Source of the DNA: Pararcticibacter amylolyticus
Lineage (GTDB): Bacteria > Bacteroidota > Bacteroidia > Sphingobacteriales > Sphingobacteriaceae
Direction of reading: 5' to 3'
Length of the DNA stretch: 64,000 nucleotides
Assembly: GCF_003130405.1 (NCBI RefSeq)
Contig: NZ_QEAS01000008.1
Location: 45,496 to 109,495, forward strand
Made by a program: the position numbers and the translations under genes. This document shows positions 1-9,495 of the stretch, piece by piece (within the stretch, counting starts at the first letter, position 1; each line of letters opens with the position of its first letter). The notes below the pieces were generated by a model. It did not search any database, was not told where the DNA came from, and saw nothing but the letters and a program-made list of their open reading frames with translations.

Positions 1-25
1 GCCCCGTCGTTTTTAACGACAGGGC
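1..25 (-). terminator. Probable rpsA terminator hairpin (cut by window edge)
   Basis: A short inverted repeat lies just past the rpsA stop codon. The arms read GCCC-C-GTCGTT and AACGAC-A-GGGC around a three-base loop. Read as minus-strand RNA, the single mismatch becomes a G-U pair, so the stem favours the rpsA transcript. Any U-tract would fall outside the window, so intrinsic termination is an inference. Confidence 0.55.
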
Positions 26-50
26 TTATATTTATAAGAACATAACAGAA

Positions 51-2015
51 TTATTCAGCATCCTCATCGGATTTCTTTGCATTGCGTGCCTTGTTTTCAG
101 CACCTTCCATTTGTTCCTTCAATTGAGCAAGAACACCAAGGTCGCCCAGGGTAGATCTTTCAACTGAATCTTTTACTTTCTTCACAGCGCTGGAAGTGGC
201 CTTCTGGTCATTCTTCTTCTGTGTTACTTCAGCAGAACGAGCTTCAGCTCTTGCATCTTCCCAGATACGTGAATGAGAAACAACAATACGCTTAGCATCC
301 TTGCTGAATTCGATGATCTTGAAGTCAGCAACTTCGTCTACTTTAAGTGGCTTGCCATCTTCCTTGATAGAATGTTTAGCAGGAGAGAATCCTTCAACAC
401 CATAAGGAAGTGCAACAATAGCACCCTTATCGCTCACCTTCAATACTGTACCTTCGTGGATAGAATCCAGTGTGAAGATCGTTTCGAATGTATCCCAAGG
501 GTTTTCTTCCAGTTGCTTGTGGCCGAGGCTCAGCTTGCGGTTTTCTTCATCAAGTTCCAGAACAACTACATCCAGTTCTTCGCCTACCTTAGTAAACTCG
601 TTAGGATGGTTGATCTTCTTAGACCATGAAAGATCAGAGATGTGGATCAATCCGTCGATACCTTCTTCGATTTCAACGAAAACGCCGAAGTTGGTCATGT
701 TTTTAACAACAGCTTTGTGCTTGCTGCCAACAGGGTATCTCTGAGCAATGTTCTGCCAAGGATCAGGGGTAAGTTGTTTTACACCAAGGCTCATCTTACG
801 CTCATCGCGGTCTAATGTAAGCACCTGTGCTTCGATCTCATCACCTACCTTCAGGAATTCCTGAGGATTACGCAGGTTTTGTGACCATGACATTTCTGAT
901 ACGTGGATCAGTCCTTCAACACCTGGAGTGATTTCAAGGAACGCACCGTAATCAGCTACAGTAACAATCTTACCTTTTACCTTAGAACCTACTTCGATTG
1001 TAGTATCAAGAGATTCCCAAGGATGAGGAGTAAGTTGTTTTAAGCCAAGGGCGATACGTTTTTTCTCATCATCGAAATCAAGAACAACCACGTTGATCTT
1101 CTGATCAAGTGACAATACTTCTTTCGGATGCTCGATACGGCCCCATGAAATATCGGTGATATGTAATAAGCCGTCAACACCGCCAAGGTCGATGAACACA
1201 CCAAAGTCAGTGATGTTCTTAACAGTTCCTTCAAGAACCTGACCTTTTTCGAGTTTAGCAACAATCTCAGTTTTCTGGTTTTCAAGATCGTCCTCAATAA
1301 GGACTTTGTGAGATACAACCACATTTTTGAACTCGTGATTGATCTTAACAACCTTGAACTCCATTGTTTTGCCAACGTACACATCGTAATCGCGGATTGG
1401 CTTAATGTCAATCTGAGATCCGGGAAGGAAGGCTTCAACACCCATGATATCAACGATAAGACCACCTTTGGTGCGGCTCTTAACAAAACCGGTGATAATG
1501 GTGTCGTTTTCTAAAGCTTCATTGATAAGCTCCCATGACTTCTGAGTCTTAGCACGTTTACGTGAAAGGACTAATTGACCATTAACGTCTTCCTGTGATT
1601 CAACGAAAACATCAACCTGATCGCCTACTTTCAATTCCGGCGTATCACGGAATTCGGAAAGAGATACCATACCATCTGATTTGAATCCGATGTTTAGTAC
1701 CACGTCCTTGTTGTTGATCGATACAACAGTACCGGTGATGATCTCACCTTTGCTGATCGAGTTAAATGTTCCGGCATACATCTGCTCAAGTTTGGCACGT
1801 TCTTCTGAACTGTAATTGCCAAATCCTTTTTCATCTGCATCCCAGTCAAAATCGCCTGAAGGCGCTAACAGAGTTTTAGACTTGATGTCTTCAATTGACA
1901 GTGAATCAGCTTCTGACTCAATGTTTTCCTTTTCTTTAACCGACTTGGTTTCTTCGCCATGGAGTTCAGCTGTTTTAGCCTGTAGCTCCTTTTCTGCTTC
2001 TTGTTTTTTGGCCAT
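51..2015 (-). CDS. rpsA: 30S ribosomal protein S1
   Basis: This 654-residue protein is the ribosomal S1 mRNA-binding factor that helps load messages onto the 30S subunit. Six S1/OB-fold repeats are visible. They begin near residue 90 (GEIITGTV), 170 (DTIITGFV), 260 (GQVLEGTV), 345 (GSKVKGKI), 430 (GSKHKAVV) and 515 (DSIHEGTV). Several carry the typical GVFxxx..GxxGLxHxSD(I/L)SW ending. It is longer than E. coli S1 (557 aa), with an acidic, Glu-rich N-terminal extension of about 80 residues and a charged Lys/Glu/Ala tail; this is common in Bacteroidota. S1 matters especially in this phylum, where most mRNAs lack Shine-Dalgarno sequences. The chosen start reads ATGGCC; the leader immediately upstream is unusual and is listed separately. 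No operon partner is visible. Confidence 0.97.
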   Translation of the reverse strand: MAKKQEAEKELQAKTAELHGEETKSVKEKENIESEADSLSIEDIKSKTLLAPSGDFDWDADEKGFGNYSSEERAKLEQMYAGTFNSISKGEIITGTVVSINNKDVVLNIGFKSDGMVSLSEFRDTPELKVGDQVDVFVESQEDVNGQLVLSRKRAKTQKSWELINEALENDTIITGFVKSRTKGGLIVDIMGVEAFLPGSQIDIKPIRDYDVYVGKTMEFKVVKINHEFKNVVVSHKVLIEDDLENQKTEIVAKLEKGQVLEGTVKNITDFGVFIDLGGVDGLLHITDISWGRIEHPKEVLSLDQKINVVVLDFDDEKKRIALGLKQLTPHPWESLDTTIEVGSKVKGKIVTVADYGAFLEITPGVEGLIHVSEMSWSQNLRNPQEFLKVGDEIEAQVLTLDRDERKMSLGVKQLTPDPWQNIAQRYPVGSKHKAVVKNMTNFGVFVEIEEGIDGLIHISDLSWSKKINHPNEFTKVGEELDVVVLELDEENRKLSLGHKQLEENPWDTFETIFTLDSIHEGTVLKVSDKGAIVALPYGVEGFSPAKHSIKEDGKPLKVDEVADFKIIEFSKDAKRIVVSHSRIWEDARAEARSAEVTQKKNDQKATSSAVKKVKDSVERSTLGDLGVLAQLKEQMEGAENKARNAKKSDEDAE

Positions 2016-2054
2016 TAATTCATTTTTCTCCTTTTTCCTGATTTTGAATCAGGA
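2016..2054 (-). promoter_or_regulatory. rpsA leader: Shine-Dalgarno, two-codon ORF and hairpin
   Basis: Read on the minus strand, the leader has three elements in order. First is a perfect 8-bp stem (TCCTGATT / AATCAGGA, three-base loop, plus-strand 2036-2054). Next is AAGGAG (2028-2033). Last is ATGAATTAATG, in which a Met-Asn-stop minicistron (ATG at 2021-2023) ends in a TAA that overlaps the rpsA ATG (2013-2015). AAGGAG is about five bases from the minicistron ATG and about 13 from the rpsA ATG, so a ribosome docking there would favour the minicistron. True Shine-Dalgarno sites are uncommon in Bacteroidota. Translational control of rpsA by this arrangement is inference. Confidence 0.5.
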
Positions 2055-2248
2055 CTGCAAAGGTAGAAAATAAAATTTTTATTCAGGATAAATTTTTATT
2101 ATTATTTTATTGATTGATAGGCTGTTGGATCTGTGCGGGTGCAGGTCTGTTTTTATATCTCCTGTTTTTAGCCTGAAATGGTCTCTTCCAGTCCTTTTTT
2201 TGTCATCCTATCCGCTTTTTTATACTCCCCGGGGATATTTCCTGCCCA

Positions 2249-5218
2249 TCAGGGATTAAACGGCAGATTGAAAAAAAATGTCGAGCCTTTTCCCGGACTG
2301 CTTTCTACCCAGATGTTGCCATTGTGTCTCCTGATGATTTCCGCACAGATATAAAGTCCTACGCCAAACCCGGAAATATGAGCGGTATGGGGATTTTCTA
2401 TACGGTAGAACCTGCTGAACAAACCCTGCATGTCCTGTTCCGTAATACCCATTCCCTCATCACGCACACTCACCAGGGCCGACTCATTATTGCAGCTGCA
2501 TCTGATATATATATTGCCGCCGTTGGGGGAGTACTTAATGGCATTTCTCAGCAGATTATCAATGACCTGTCCAATTTTGTACCGGTCGGCATTGATCTCG
2601 GTATCATCAATCTGCTCAATGATCAGTTGGTGGTTGGGCGAAACCGGCAGGATCTCCGCTACTATTTCTTTTACCAGGTGGTCAAGAAGAAAAGTCTCCT
2701 GGTTTAGTGTCAGGCGTCCTGATTCCATTCTTGCCACATCGAGGAAACCACTGATCAGCGACTGCATTTTCTTTATCTGTAATTCTACTTTTGCCAAAGC
2801 CAGCCCGGAAAAATCATCGTCCGAATTTTTCGCTTTAGACACGAGCATTTGTACATAGGCTTTAATAGACGTTAAAGGCGTTTTCAGCTCATGGCTTGCC
2901 ATTGCAATGAAGTCATTTTTTCTCGTTTCTTCCAGTTTCCGCTCGGTAATATCCTGTACGGTACCTGAAAAGTGAGATCTTCTGCCGCCGTCAGCAGGAT
3001 ACATTTTTCCGGTCGTCTTCACCCACCGCAGCTTTCCATCATTGAACCTGTTAATGGTATATTCAAGGTCGATGCCCCCTCCCGAAGCGATGGCATCGTT
3101 CGTCGCGTCAATCAATTTCTGACGGTATTCATCACTTACTATAGCCATAGCCGAATCAACAGATACGTGTTCATCGGGGGAGAAACCATATAATTCTTTC
3201 AGCCGGGGAGACAATGTAAATTCGCGTGAATCAGCCGTAAGTGACCAGGTGCCAAGTGCTGCCGACTCCACTGCCAGCCGGAACTGCTCCTGGGCGTGCT
3301 CAGTTTTCTTTCGTTCATACACCCGTTCCGTTACCTCTTCCAGGATAACAAGGATTCCGTATACAGATCCTTTGGCGTCTCTCAGCGGCTGATATAAAGA
3401 GTTAACATACGCTTCGCGGGTTCGGCCCGGTCCTGCATAAAGACGGACGTGTAACTCGCTGTTGACACGTGCTATCCCCGTTGAATACACTTCATCCAGC
3501 CAATCATTGAAAGGCTGTCCTGCAAGCTCAGGTCTGGCAATCCTATGCGGAATATTCAGTATCTCGGACGAAGTACGTCCCCATATTTTCAATATATTAT
3601 CATTTGCCTGTTCCGTGATGTGCTCAGGGCCTCTCAGCACACACATCCCGAGGGGAGCCTGTTCAAAAATTCCCCGGAACAGATCTTCTCTCTCCGCCAG
3701 TTTGTTATAAAGTACCTGCAATTGTTGTTCCGCCTGCAGAAGCTCTTCATTCGATGCGGTCAGCTCTTCGTTGATAGCGATCAGTTCGTCATTACCCGTT
3801 GTAACTTCTTCGTTGAGAGCCTCCAGCTCTTCCTGCCGTTCCTGTAGTTGTTGTCTGGCACGGATGATCTCTGTGATATCACTCACGCTGACCAGGATGG
3901 CTTCAACATTTCCCTCCAGGTCAAATAAGGGGTCATAACTGAAATCTACATAGTGTTCATTAATTTCTCCTTCCGGGGAGACGATCAGGGCAGATACCTC
4001 CGGCATGGAAACTCTTTTTCCTGTATCAAATACTTCTGCCAGTAAAAGCGGGAAAGGCTGGTCTTCAAGCTCGGGAAAAACAGCCATAAGGGGTTTGCCC
4101 AGCACATCTTCTTCCTTTCGCATCCATATCTCAAGCATTCTCTGGTTTGCCACCTCTATGAAAAGATCGCGCGTTTTAAGTATTGCAAGAGCGAACGGAG
4201 TGGTCATCACCATTCTTTTCAGCCTGAACTCACTCGCTTCAAGGTTCTTTTTGGCAGCTACCTGGGGCGAGACGTCCGAGGCCACCACCATAATGCCAAC
4301 CGTTGCACCTGTTTCATCCTGCAGGGGATGATATACAAAATTATAATACCGGGGATTAGAGCCTCTGCCGGAAGGCAGTACGGCTTTCGCTTCATAGGCG
4401 ATATACGGCTTTCCGCTTACAAGCACATCTCTCATAAGCTGGGGAAATGGCTGTCCTTCCAGTTCCGGGAGTGCCGTCAGAAGTGGCAGACCTATAACAG
4501 ATCTGGTCTTTCCCCAGAAATCCAGGATCATTTTGTTGGCCGATTCAATGACCAGGTCTTCACCTGTAAGCAGGCAAATTCCCACGGGCGCATCCTTAAT
4601 CAGCAAATTTGCCTTCTGTTCACTCAAAAACAATTCGCGGGTTCTGGCGACTACCCTGTCTTCAAGCTGCTGGTTTAAAAGGATCAGTGTTTCCCTGGAC
4701 TCATTCAGGTCCTCATTAATTGCCGTTAGCTCTTCATTTGTTGCGGTAAGCTCATCGTTTAAAGCCTGTTGCTCTTCCAGAAGCTGAACCTCATTTGTTC
4801 TTAGTTCCTGTAGTTCAGCCTGACTGTCAACGGCCTGCGTCCGGTCATAAACAGTAAATATCAGGTATATTACTTTGTCCTGTTGAGTGACCGGGCTAAC
4901 TTCTATCTGAAGCCAGCGGGCTGATTCAGCGGAACCCGAATCTTTCTGCAAAAAAGGAGCTGCCGAAACACGCCGTCTCGTTTGCAGAACTTCTTCGACC
5001 GCCAGCTCCAGGCTTCTTCTGTCCCCGCCAAAAGCATCAGGATAGGAGAGTGACCATAAGCTACGGCCGGATAGTTCTTCCTTTATACCCAGCAGGGCAG
5101 TGTTGGCCTCGTTGCAGGCTATAACTGTAAATTGCGGAGCGTCAGCTGTCGTAATTAACCTGGTCTCCGGCAGTTGATTAAAAACTGCATAAAATAACGG
5201 ATCTTTTATATGATGCAT
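2249..5218 (-). CDS. Multi-PAS sensor histidine kinase (soluble)
   Basis: This 989-residue protein has no membrane segment, so it is probably a cytoplasmic sensor kinase. An N-terminal PAS-like domain (about 10-130) is followed by a coiled coil (about 135-195). Two PAS domains (about 205-330 and 335-455), a second coil (457-515), a fourth PAS (520-635) and a PAS_3-type fold (645-760) follow. HisKA comes next with SHELKTPL, phospho-acceptor His776. The HATPase_c domain shows an N box (DNLLRNAIKYSPNGG), G1 (RDEGMGI) and G2 (GFGVGLYI). PAS domains 2-4 look like internal duplications, sharing a (P)EL.(G/D)QPF signature. There is no receiver domain and no adjacent response regulator with a REC domain, so its partner is unknown. 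The divergent neighbour is a PAS-LuxR protein. Ligands of the PAS domains cannot be read from sequence. Confidence 0.93.
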   Translation of the reverse strand: MHHIKDPLFYAVFNQLPETRLITTADAPQFTVIACNEANTALLGIKEELSGRSLWSLSYPDAFGGDRRSLELAVEEVLQTRRRVSAAPFLQKDSGSAESARWLQIEVSPVTQQDKVIYLIFTVYDRTQAVDSQAELQELRTNEVQLLEEQQALNDELTATNEELTAINEDLNESRETLILLNQQLEDRVVARTRELFLSEQKANLLIKDAPVGICLLTGEDLVIESANKMILDFWGKTRSVIGLPLLTALPELEGQPFPQLMRDVLVSGKPYIAYEAKAVLPSGRGSNPRYYNFVYHPLQDETGATVGIMVVASDVSPQVAAKKNLEASEFRLKRMVMTTPFALAILKTRDLFIEVANQRMLEIWMRKEEDVLGKPLMAVFPELEDQPFPLLLAEVFDTGKRVSMPEVSALIVSPEGEINEHYVDFSYDPLFDLEGNVEAILVSVSDITEIIRARQQLQERQEELEALNEEVTTGNDELIAINEELTASNEELLQAEQQLQVLYNKLAEREDLFRGIFEQAPLGMCVLRGPEHITEQANDNILKIWGRTSSEILNIPHRIARPELAGQPFNDWLDEVYSTGIARVNSELHVRLYAGPGRTREAYVNSLYQPLRDAKGSVYGILVILEEVTERVYERKKTEHAQEQFRLAVESAALGTWSLTADSREFTLSPRLKELYGFSPDEHVSVDSAMAIVSDEYRQKLIDATNDAIASGGGIDLEYTINRFNDGKLRWVKTTGKMYPADGGRRSHFSGTVQDITERKLEETRKNDFIAMASHELKTPLTSIKAYVQMLVSKAKNSDDDFSGLALAKVELQIKKMQSLISGFLDVARMESGRLTLNQETFLLDHLVKEIVAEILPVSPNHQLIIEQIDDTEINADRYKIGQVIDNLLRNAIKYSPNGGNIYIRCSCNNESALVSVRDEGMGITEQDMQGLFSRFYRIENPHTAHISGFGVGLYICAEIIRRHNGNIWVESSPGKGSTFFFNLPFNP

Positions 5219-5460
5219 TTACCGGCAACATTTATCATAGGTATTCTGCGAAAATAGCCCAATAGTGATGTTGAAAGCTATAAATGTACTAAAAGAATAA
5301 GAAACGCAGAGCTGGTTCTCCGTAAAATTGCCGGAAGAAGCCCTGGAATGTGCCGCCCGGCGAGCTGCTGAAGCGCGGTTTGGGTGTGCAGATCTGAGAA
5401 GAAAACTGTTCATTTTCTATGACTTAACCTCCTGTTCAATATGTATATATTTAATTCTAT

Positions 5461-6201
5461 ATGCATACATCTATGAGGAACCAAACTTCCATACCATTCG
5501 AAGATGCAACACTTATTTCTGCATCGGTCCTGGATATTGGAAAACGCGTTTCTGGTCAGTCTCTGCTTATTGAGGAGATTGGTGATTATATTCCGGGAAG
5601 TGTGATGGTACAGGACCTGGTGGGTATGACTAACAATTATATGAATAAGCAAGGGTGTGAAATTCTGAGGCATAGTAAGGAAGAACTATTCACGATGGGA
5701 TCTGGGTACTTCAGGAAGTTTTTTCCCGAAGATGAAGTCAGATTCCTTACAGGAAAATTTCATCAGTTCATCAGCGAGAGAGATTACAATAAAGTATTCA
5801 GTTTCTTTCAAAGGGTGAGGCCGGATGAAAGTGAAGAATATAAATGGTATTTAACCACATCCCGACTTATCCCGGTCCTGTCAGAAACCGATATACCAGA
5901 TGTTATGCATATCTCTGTAGATGTTCAGAGCTTGCCTGTGGCCGGAAAGCATATCCGAAACCTTGGCCATGATAACAGCTACCAGATTAAATATTACCAT
6001 AAATTTAATTTACTGAGTAAGAGGGAAAAGGAAATTATAATTTCTATATGCCAGGGGTTTAGTAGTTTAGAGATCAGCGACCGCCTGTTTATCTCCATCC
6101 ATACTGTCAATAACCACCGTAAAAATATACTGACTAAGCTGGAGATTTCTTCGCTTGCCCAGTTAATCAGGTTCGCAGTTGCCTTCGGGCTCGTGGAATA
6201 A
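5461..6201 (+). CDS. LuxR-family transcriptional regulator with PAS-like sensor region
   Basis: The protein is 246 residues long. The C-terminal 65 residues form a LuxR/GerE helix-turn-helix: LSKREKEIIISICQG, then SSLEISDRLFISIHTVNNHR, then the KNILTKLEI recognition-helix end. The N-terminal 170 residues resemble a PAS fold, with a region on a fallen-out GxxVQDLVGMTNNYMNKQG core. There is no receiver-type Asp pocket, so it is not a classical NarL response regulator. It is divergent from the PAS histidine kinase with about 240 bases between the two starts, and may regulate itself or that kinase. An alternative start is Met5 (5473). Function is inferred from the HTH only. Confidence 0.85.
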   Translation: MHTSMRNQTSIPFEDATLISASVLDIGKRVSGQSLLIEEIGDYIPGSVMVQDLVGMTNNYMNKQGCEILRHSKEELFTMGSGYFRKFFPEDEVRFLTGKFHQFISERDYNKVFSFFQRVRPDESEEYKWYLTTSRLIPVLSETDIPDVMHISVDVQSLPVAGKHIRNLGHDNSYQIKYYHKFNLLSKREKEIIISICQGFSSLEISDRLFISIHTVNNHRKNILTKLEISSLAQLIRFAVAFGLVE

Positions 6202-6319
6202 GCGTCGTTGTCCCTCATCTTAAACTTCCTCAGAGAGCTTTTGTATAAGAGACCGGACTTTGGTCTACAAACCCATAACTATAATTACAGCCCAAGCCTG
6301 TTGCACCGGGCTTTGACTT

Positions 6320-6895
6320 TTACTTTCTAATGGAGGGATGAAGTTTGATCTGCCGTTCAACATCCTGTAATGCATTTAAGACGATTTCTGTTCTTTCACT
6401 GACTGTTGTATCTCCGTCTATTCTTACCACAGGGCATGATAATTGGGCCAGCCAGTCGGTATGTGTCTGCAGGTTACGTCCCTGGGTGGTATTGTCATCA
6501 TATCCGCGCGCCCAGGCTACAAACGAGTTGTATAGGTGTGCCCGGACGGGATCTCTAAAGATTTTTTCTCCATAGCGTTCTATTTCACGGTTTTTAAGTC
6601 GCTCCATCCTGATTTCCCCCGGAACATACAGAAACACCACCAGATCGAACATACTCAGCCACTCGTCGCCCCACTTGAGAAGAGAGCCTCCTGTTATCGC
6701 ATTCGGATTTCTGCTCAGTTCCTGTTTGAGCATTTCATTCCGTTCCCGGGCGTCACGTTTGATGGTGAAAGGTGTTTCAGAAGGCAGCCAGAAAAAGTGG
6801 TCAGTGTCAAAATAAGGATAACTTAAGAGGTCGGATAATGCTTTTCCTAAAGTTGTGGAGCCGGCACAGGAAGCACCCATTATATGAATTTTCAT
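6320..6895 (-). CDS. P-loop nucleoside/adenylate kinase-like protein
   Basis: This small P-loop protein begins with MKIHIMGASCAGSTTLGKAL. GASCAGSTT is a Walker A loop of the kind seen in adenylate/shikimate-kinase-like enzymes. A DTDHFFWLPSETPF segment follows, where this family often binds substrate. A hydrophobic strand LVVFLYVP and an Arg-rich lid (RMERLKNREIERYG) support a small-molecule kinase fold. I chose the ATG at 6893-6895 because the fold starts directly there. An in-frame start at 6931 would add twelve residues of no obvious character. The substrate is not identifiable. The gene lies alone between two convergent or unrelated genes. Annotation pipelines often call such proteins AAA family ATPase or adenylate kinase. 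Confidence 0.8.
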   Translation of the reverse strand: MKIHIMGASCAGSTTLGKALSDLLSYPYFDTDHFFWLPSETPFTIKRDARERNEMLKQELSRNPNAITGGSLLKWGDEWLSMFDLVVFLYVPGEIRMERLKNREIERYGEKIFRDPVRAHLYNSFVAWARGYDDNTTQGRNLQTHTDWLAQLSCPVVRIDGDTTVSERTEIVLNALQDVERQIKLHPSIRK

Positions 6896-7008
6896 TTTTA
6901 CTGAACTTGAAATGTTCAGCAAAAATAACAAATGCTCCGGGTGTTAATACCAAACATCCAAATCTCCTGGTAACGTGCTTTGTTCCTTCAGTATGCAGAA
7001 AGTAAAGG

Positions 7009-7030
7009 ATGCGGACAGGACTGCCCGCAT
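7009..7030 (-). terminator. Candidate metE terminator hairpin
   Basis: A 9-bp stem (ATGCGGGCA / TGTCCGCAT on the minus strand, one G-U pair) starts five bases after the metE stop codon. The downstream minus-strand sequence CCTTTACTTTCTG is only moderately U-rich, so termination is plausible but not strong. Confidence 0.45.
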
Positions 7031-7035
7031 TTTCT

Positions 7036-9336
7036 TTATGCTTCCGTCTGGATCTGTTGACGGGCCAGTTTAGCGGCAGCTACCATATTTTCAAGTGCAG
7101 CCTTCGTTTCCGGCCATTTACGTGTCTTCAGACCGCAGTCGGGGTTCACCCATAAGTTCCTCACCGGCAACAGTTCTGCAGCTTTGATTAGCAGAGACAC
7201 CATTTCACCAGTACCAGGTACCCGGGGCGAATGAATATCATACACGCCCGGGCCGATTTCATTCGGGTATTCGAAATTCGAAAAAGCGTGCAGCAATTCC
7301 ATTTGCGACCTTGAGGTCTCAATGGTGATCACATCGGCGTCCATCGCAGCTATGCTCCCGATGATGTCGTTGAATTCGCTGTAACACATGTGGGTATGGA
7401 TCTGTGTGCTGTCCTGAACGCTGCTGGCCGAGATCCGGAATGCCCGCACCGCCCAGTCAAGATAGTAAGCATGCTTCGCTTTACGTAAGGGCAGGCCTTC
7501 CCGGATAGCCGGTTCATCGATCTGTATAATTCCTATCCCTGCCTGTTCCAAAGCGGTCACTTCATCACGGATTGCAAGTGCAATCTGATTCGTGGTCACT
7601 TCCCGCGGTTGATCGTCACGTACAAATGACCATTGAAGGATGGTAACCGGGCCTGTTAACATCCCCTTCATCGGCTTTTGTGTTTTTGATGCAGCAAATT
7701 GGCTCCAGCGTACCGTCATATTTTCCGGGCGGCTCACATCACCGTAAATGACGGGTGGCTTTACACACCGGCTTCCATAACTTTGTACCCAGCCGTTTTT
7801 AGTAAACAAAAAGCCCTGGAGCTGCTCTCCGAAATATTCAACCATATCGTTACGCTCAAATTCGCCATGTACCAATACATCGAGCCCGGTCTCTTCCTGC
7901 CAGCGGATCGCATCGGTAATAGCCTCTTCTATCTTCCTGTCATATTCTGCTGCTGTTAATTCGCCCTTTTTTAGTTTTGAGCGCAACTGGCGGATATCGT
8001 CTGTTTGAGGAAAAGAGCCGATAGTGGTAGTCGGGAATAAAGGAAAATTGAAACGCTCATGCTGCAACTGCTGGCGTACTGGAAATGCACTCCTGCGGGT
8101 TGCATCAGTTTCTGTGATGGCAGCTATCCTGTCTTTTACTGCCTGCTGGTGCACCTGCGCGGAGGATCGTCTGCTTTTAATAGCTTCCTTGTTAGCAGAA
8201 AGGAGGGATGTGTTTCCTTCTGCTATTTGCCTCAGTTCATTTACTTCATTTAATTTCTGTTTGGCAAATGCCATCCAGCTTTTGATTTCCGGGTCAAGGT
8301 TGTTTTCAAGATCCAGATCGATAGGAGAGTGCAGAAGAGAGCAGGACGGAGCGATAATGATTCTGCCCGTACCAAGCTTTCCAACGGCTTTATTAATAAG
8401 AGCCAGGGATTTTTCATAATCATTCTTCCATACATTTCTTCCGTCAACTACACCCAGCGAAAGCTGGAGATGATCCGGAATTTCTGCAAGTACTTCATCC
8501 AGTTGGGCGGGAGCCCGCACCAGGTCAATATGCAGCGCCCTGACGGGAAGATTAACGGCCAGGCTTGTATTATCAAGCAGTGCATCGAAATAGGTTGCGA
8601 GTATTATATTAATTCCGCTCACCCTGTTGGCTATACTTCGATATGCAAACTCAAATGCTTCTTTCTCCTTTTTTGAAAGATCAAGCGCCAGGCAGGGTTC
8701 ATCCAGCTGAATCCATTCAGCTCCCTGCTGCCTCAGCCGGTTGATGACTTCAACATATACCGGCACCAGCTTCCTGATGAGGTCTACGCGTTCAAAGCCC
8801 GCTTCTTTTTCCTTGCCGAGGAGAAGATAACTTACCGGCCCAAGCAGTACGGGTTTCGCTTTATTCCCGAGCAGTCTTTTGGCGCTATGGTGCTCTGCAA
8901 ATATATTCTCATAGAAAATATGGAATTCCTGCCGTGCGGTGAATTCCGGTACGATATAATGATAGTTGGTATCCAGCCATTTGGTCATTTCCATCGCAAT
9001 GATGTCGAGCCCGTCCTTCTGATAGCCACGTGCCATAGCGAAATAAAGGTCAATTTCTTTGTTGGTTTTTACTTCAGATAATACCGGCGCATAGCGCTGC
9101 GGGATCACTCCGAGCAAAAGGCTCATGTCGAGTACCTGGTCATAGAAGCTGAAATCATTACAGGGGATCAGATCAATACCAGCTTCCAGCTGAGCTTGCC
9201 AGTTTTCGTCTTTGATCAGACGGGCCGCCTGGTTCAGATCACTCAGGCTGATCCTGCCTGCCCAATATTGTTCACAGGCCTTCTTAAGTTGTCTTTGGCT
9301 ACCAATACGCGGATAGCCCAGGTTTTGCGTTAGCAT
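7036..9336 (-). CDS. metE: Cobalamin-independent methionine synthase
   Basis: MetE transfers the methyl group of 5-methyltetrahydropteroyl-triglutamate to homocysteine, making methionine without B12. The 766-residue length is normal. The N-terminal half is the Meth_synt_1 domain, starting LGYPRIGSQRQLKKA. The C-terminal Meth_synt_2 domain (from about residue 435) shows TTTIGSFPQT, VHGEFERNDMVEYFGE and the zinc-ligand regions HMCYSEF and NPDCGLKTR. The gene sits downstream of a canonical cobalamin riboswitch on the same strand, so it should be repressed when B12 is present. That fits an organism that also has a B12-dependent MetH or a B12 uptake system elsewhere; neither is in this window. A compact hairpin follows the stop codon. 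Confidence 0.98.
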   Translation of the reverse strand: MLTQNLGYPRIGSQRQLKKACEQYWAGRISLSDLNQAARLIKDENWQAQLEAGIDLIPCNDFSFYDQVLDMSLLLGVIPQRYAPVLSEVKTNKEIDLYFAMARGYQKDGLDIIAMEMTKWLDTNYHYIVPEFTARQEFHIFYENIFAEHHSAKRLLGNKAKPVLLGPVSYLLLGKEKEAGFERVDLIRKLVPVYVEVINRLRQQGAEWIQLDEPCLALDLSKKEKEAFEFAYRSIANRVSGINIILATYFDALLDNTSLAVNLPVRALHIDLVRAPAQLDEVLAEIPDHLQLSLGVVDGRNVWKNDYEKSLALINKAVGKLGTGRIIIAPSCSLLHSPIDLDLENNLDPEIKSWMAFAKQKLNEVNELRQIAEGNTSLLSANKEAIKSRRSSAQVHQQAVKDRIAAITETDATRRSAFPVRQQLQHERFNFPLFPTTTIGSFPQTDDIRQLRSKLKKGELTAAEYDRKIEEAITDAIRWQEETGLDVLVHGEFERNDMVEYFGEQLQGFLFTKNGWVQSYGSRCVKPPVIYGDVSRPENMTVRWSQFAASKTQKPMKGMLTGPVTILQWSFVRDDQPREVTTNQIALAIRDEVTALEQAGIGIIQIDEPAIREGLPLRKAKHAYYLDWAVRAFRISASSVQDSTQIHTHMCYSEFNDIIGSIAAMDADVITIETSRSQMELLHAFSNFEYPNEIGPGVYDIHSPRVPGTGEMVSLLIKAAELLPVRNLWVNPDCGLKTRKWPETKAALENMVAAAKLARQQIQTEA

Positions 9337-9495
9337 TTTCTAAAAATTTAATAAAAAGTTAAAATGTATTCTGCTAAACATTGCAACACTTTGAACGGAA
9401 GAGGAAGGAAGGAGCTTACGTGGCTGAATTTTTATTCAGTCGTTATGTATCATCTCTGGCATTGCCTTATTCCGCGAAAGCATCATCCATCCGTT

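Noticed and set aside
5219-5413. A 64-residue minus-strand ORF upstream of the kinase
   Set aside because: No protein-like features; Arg/Ala/Ser-rich by codon chance in the divergent promoter gap.
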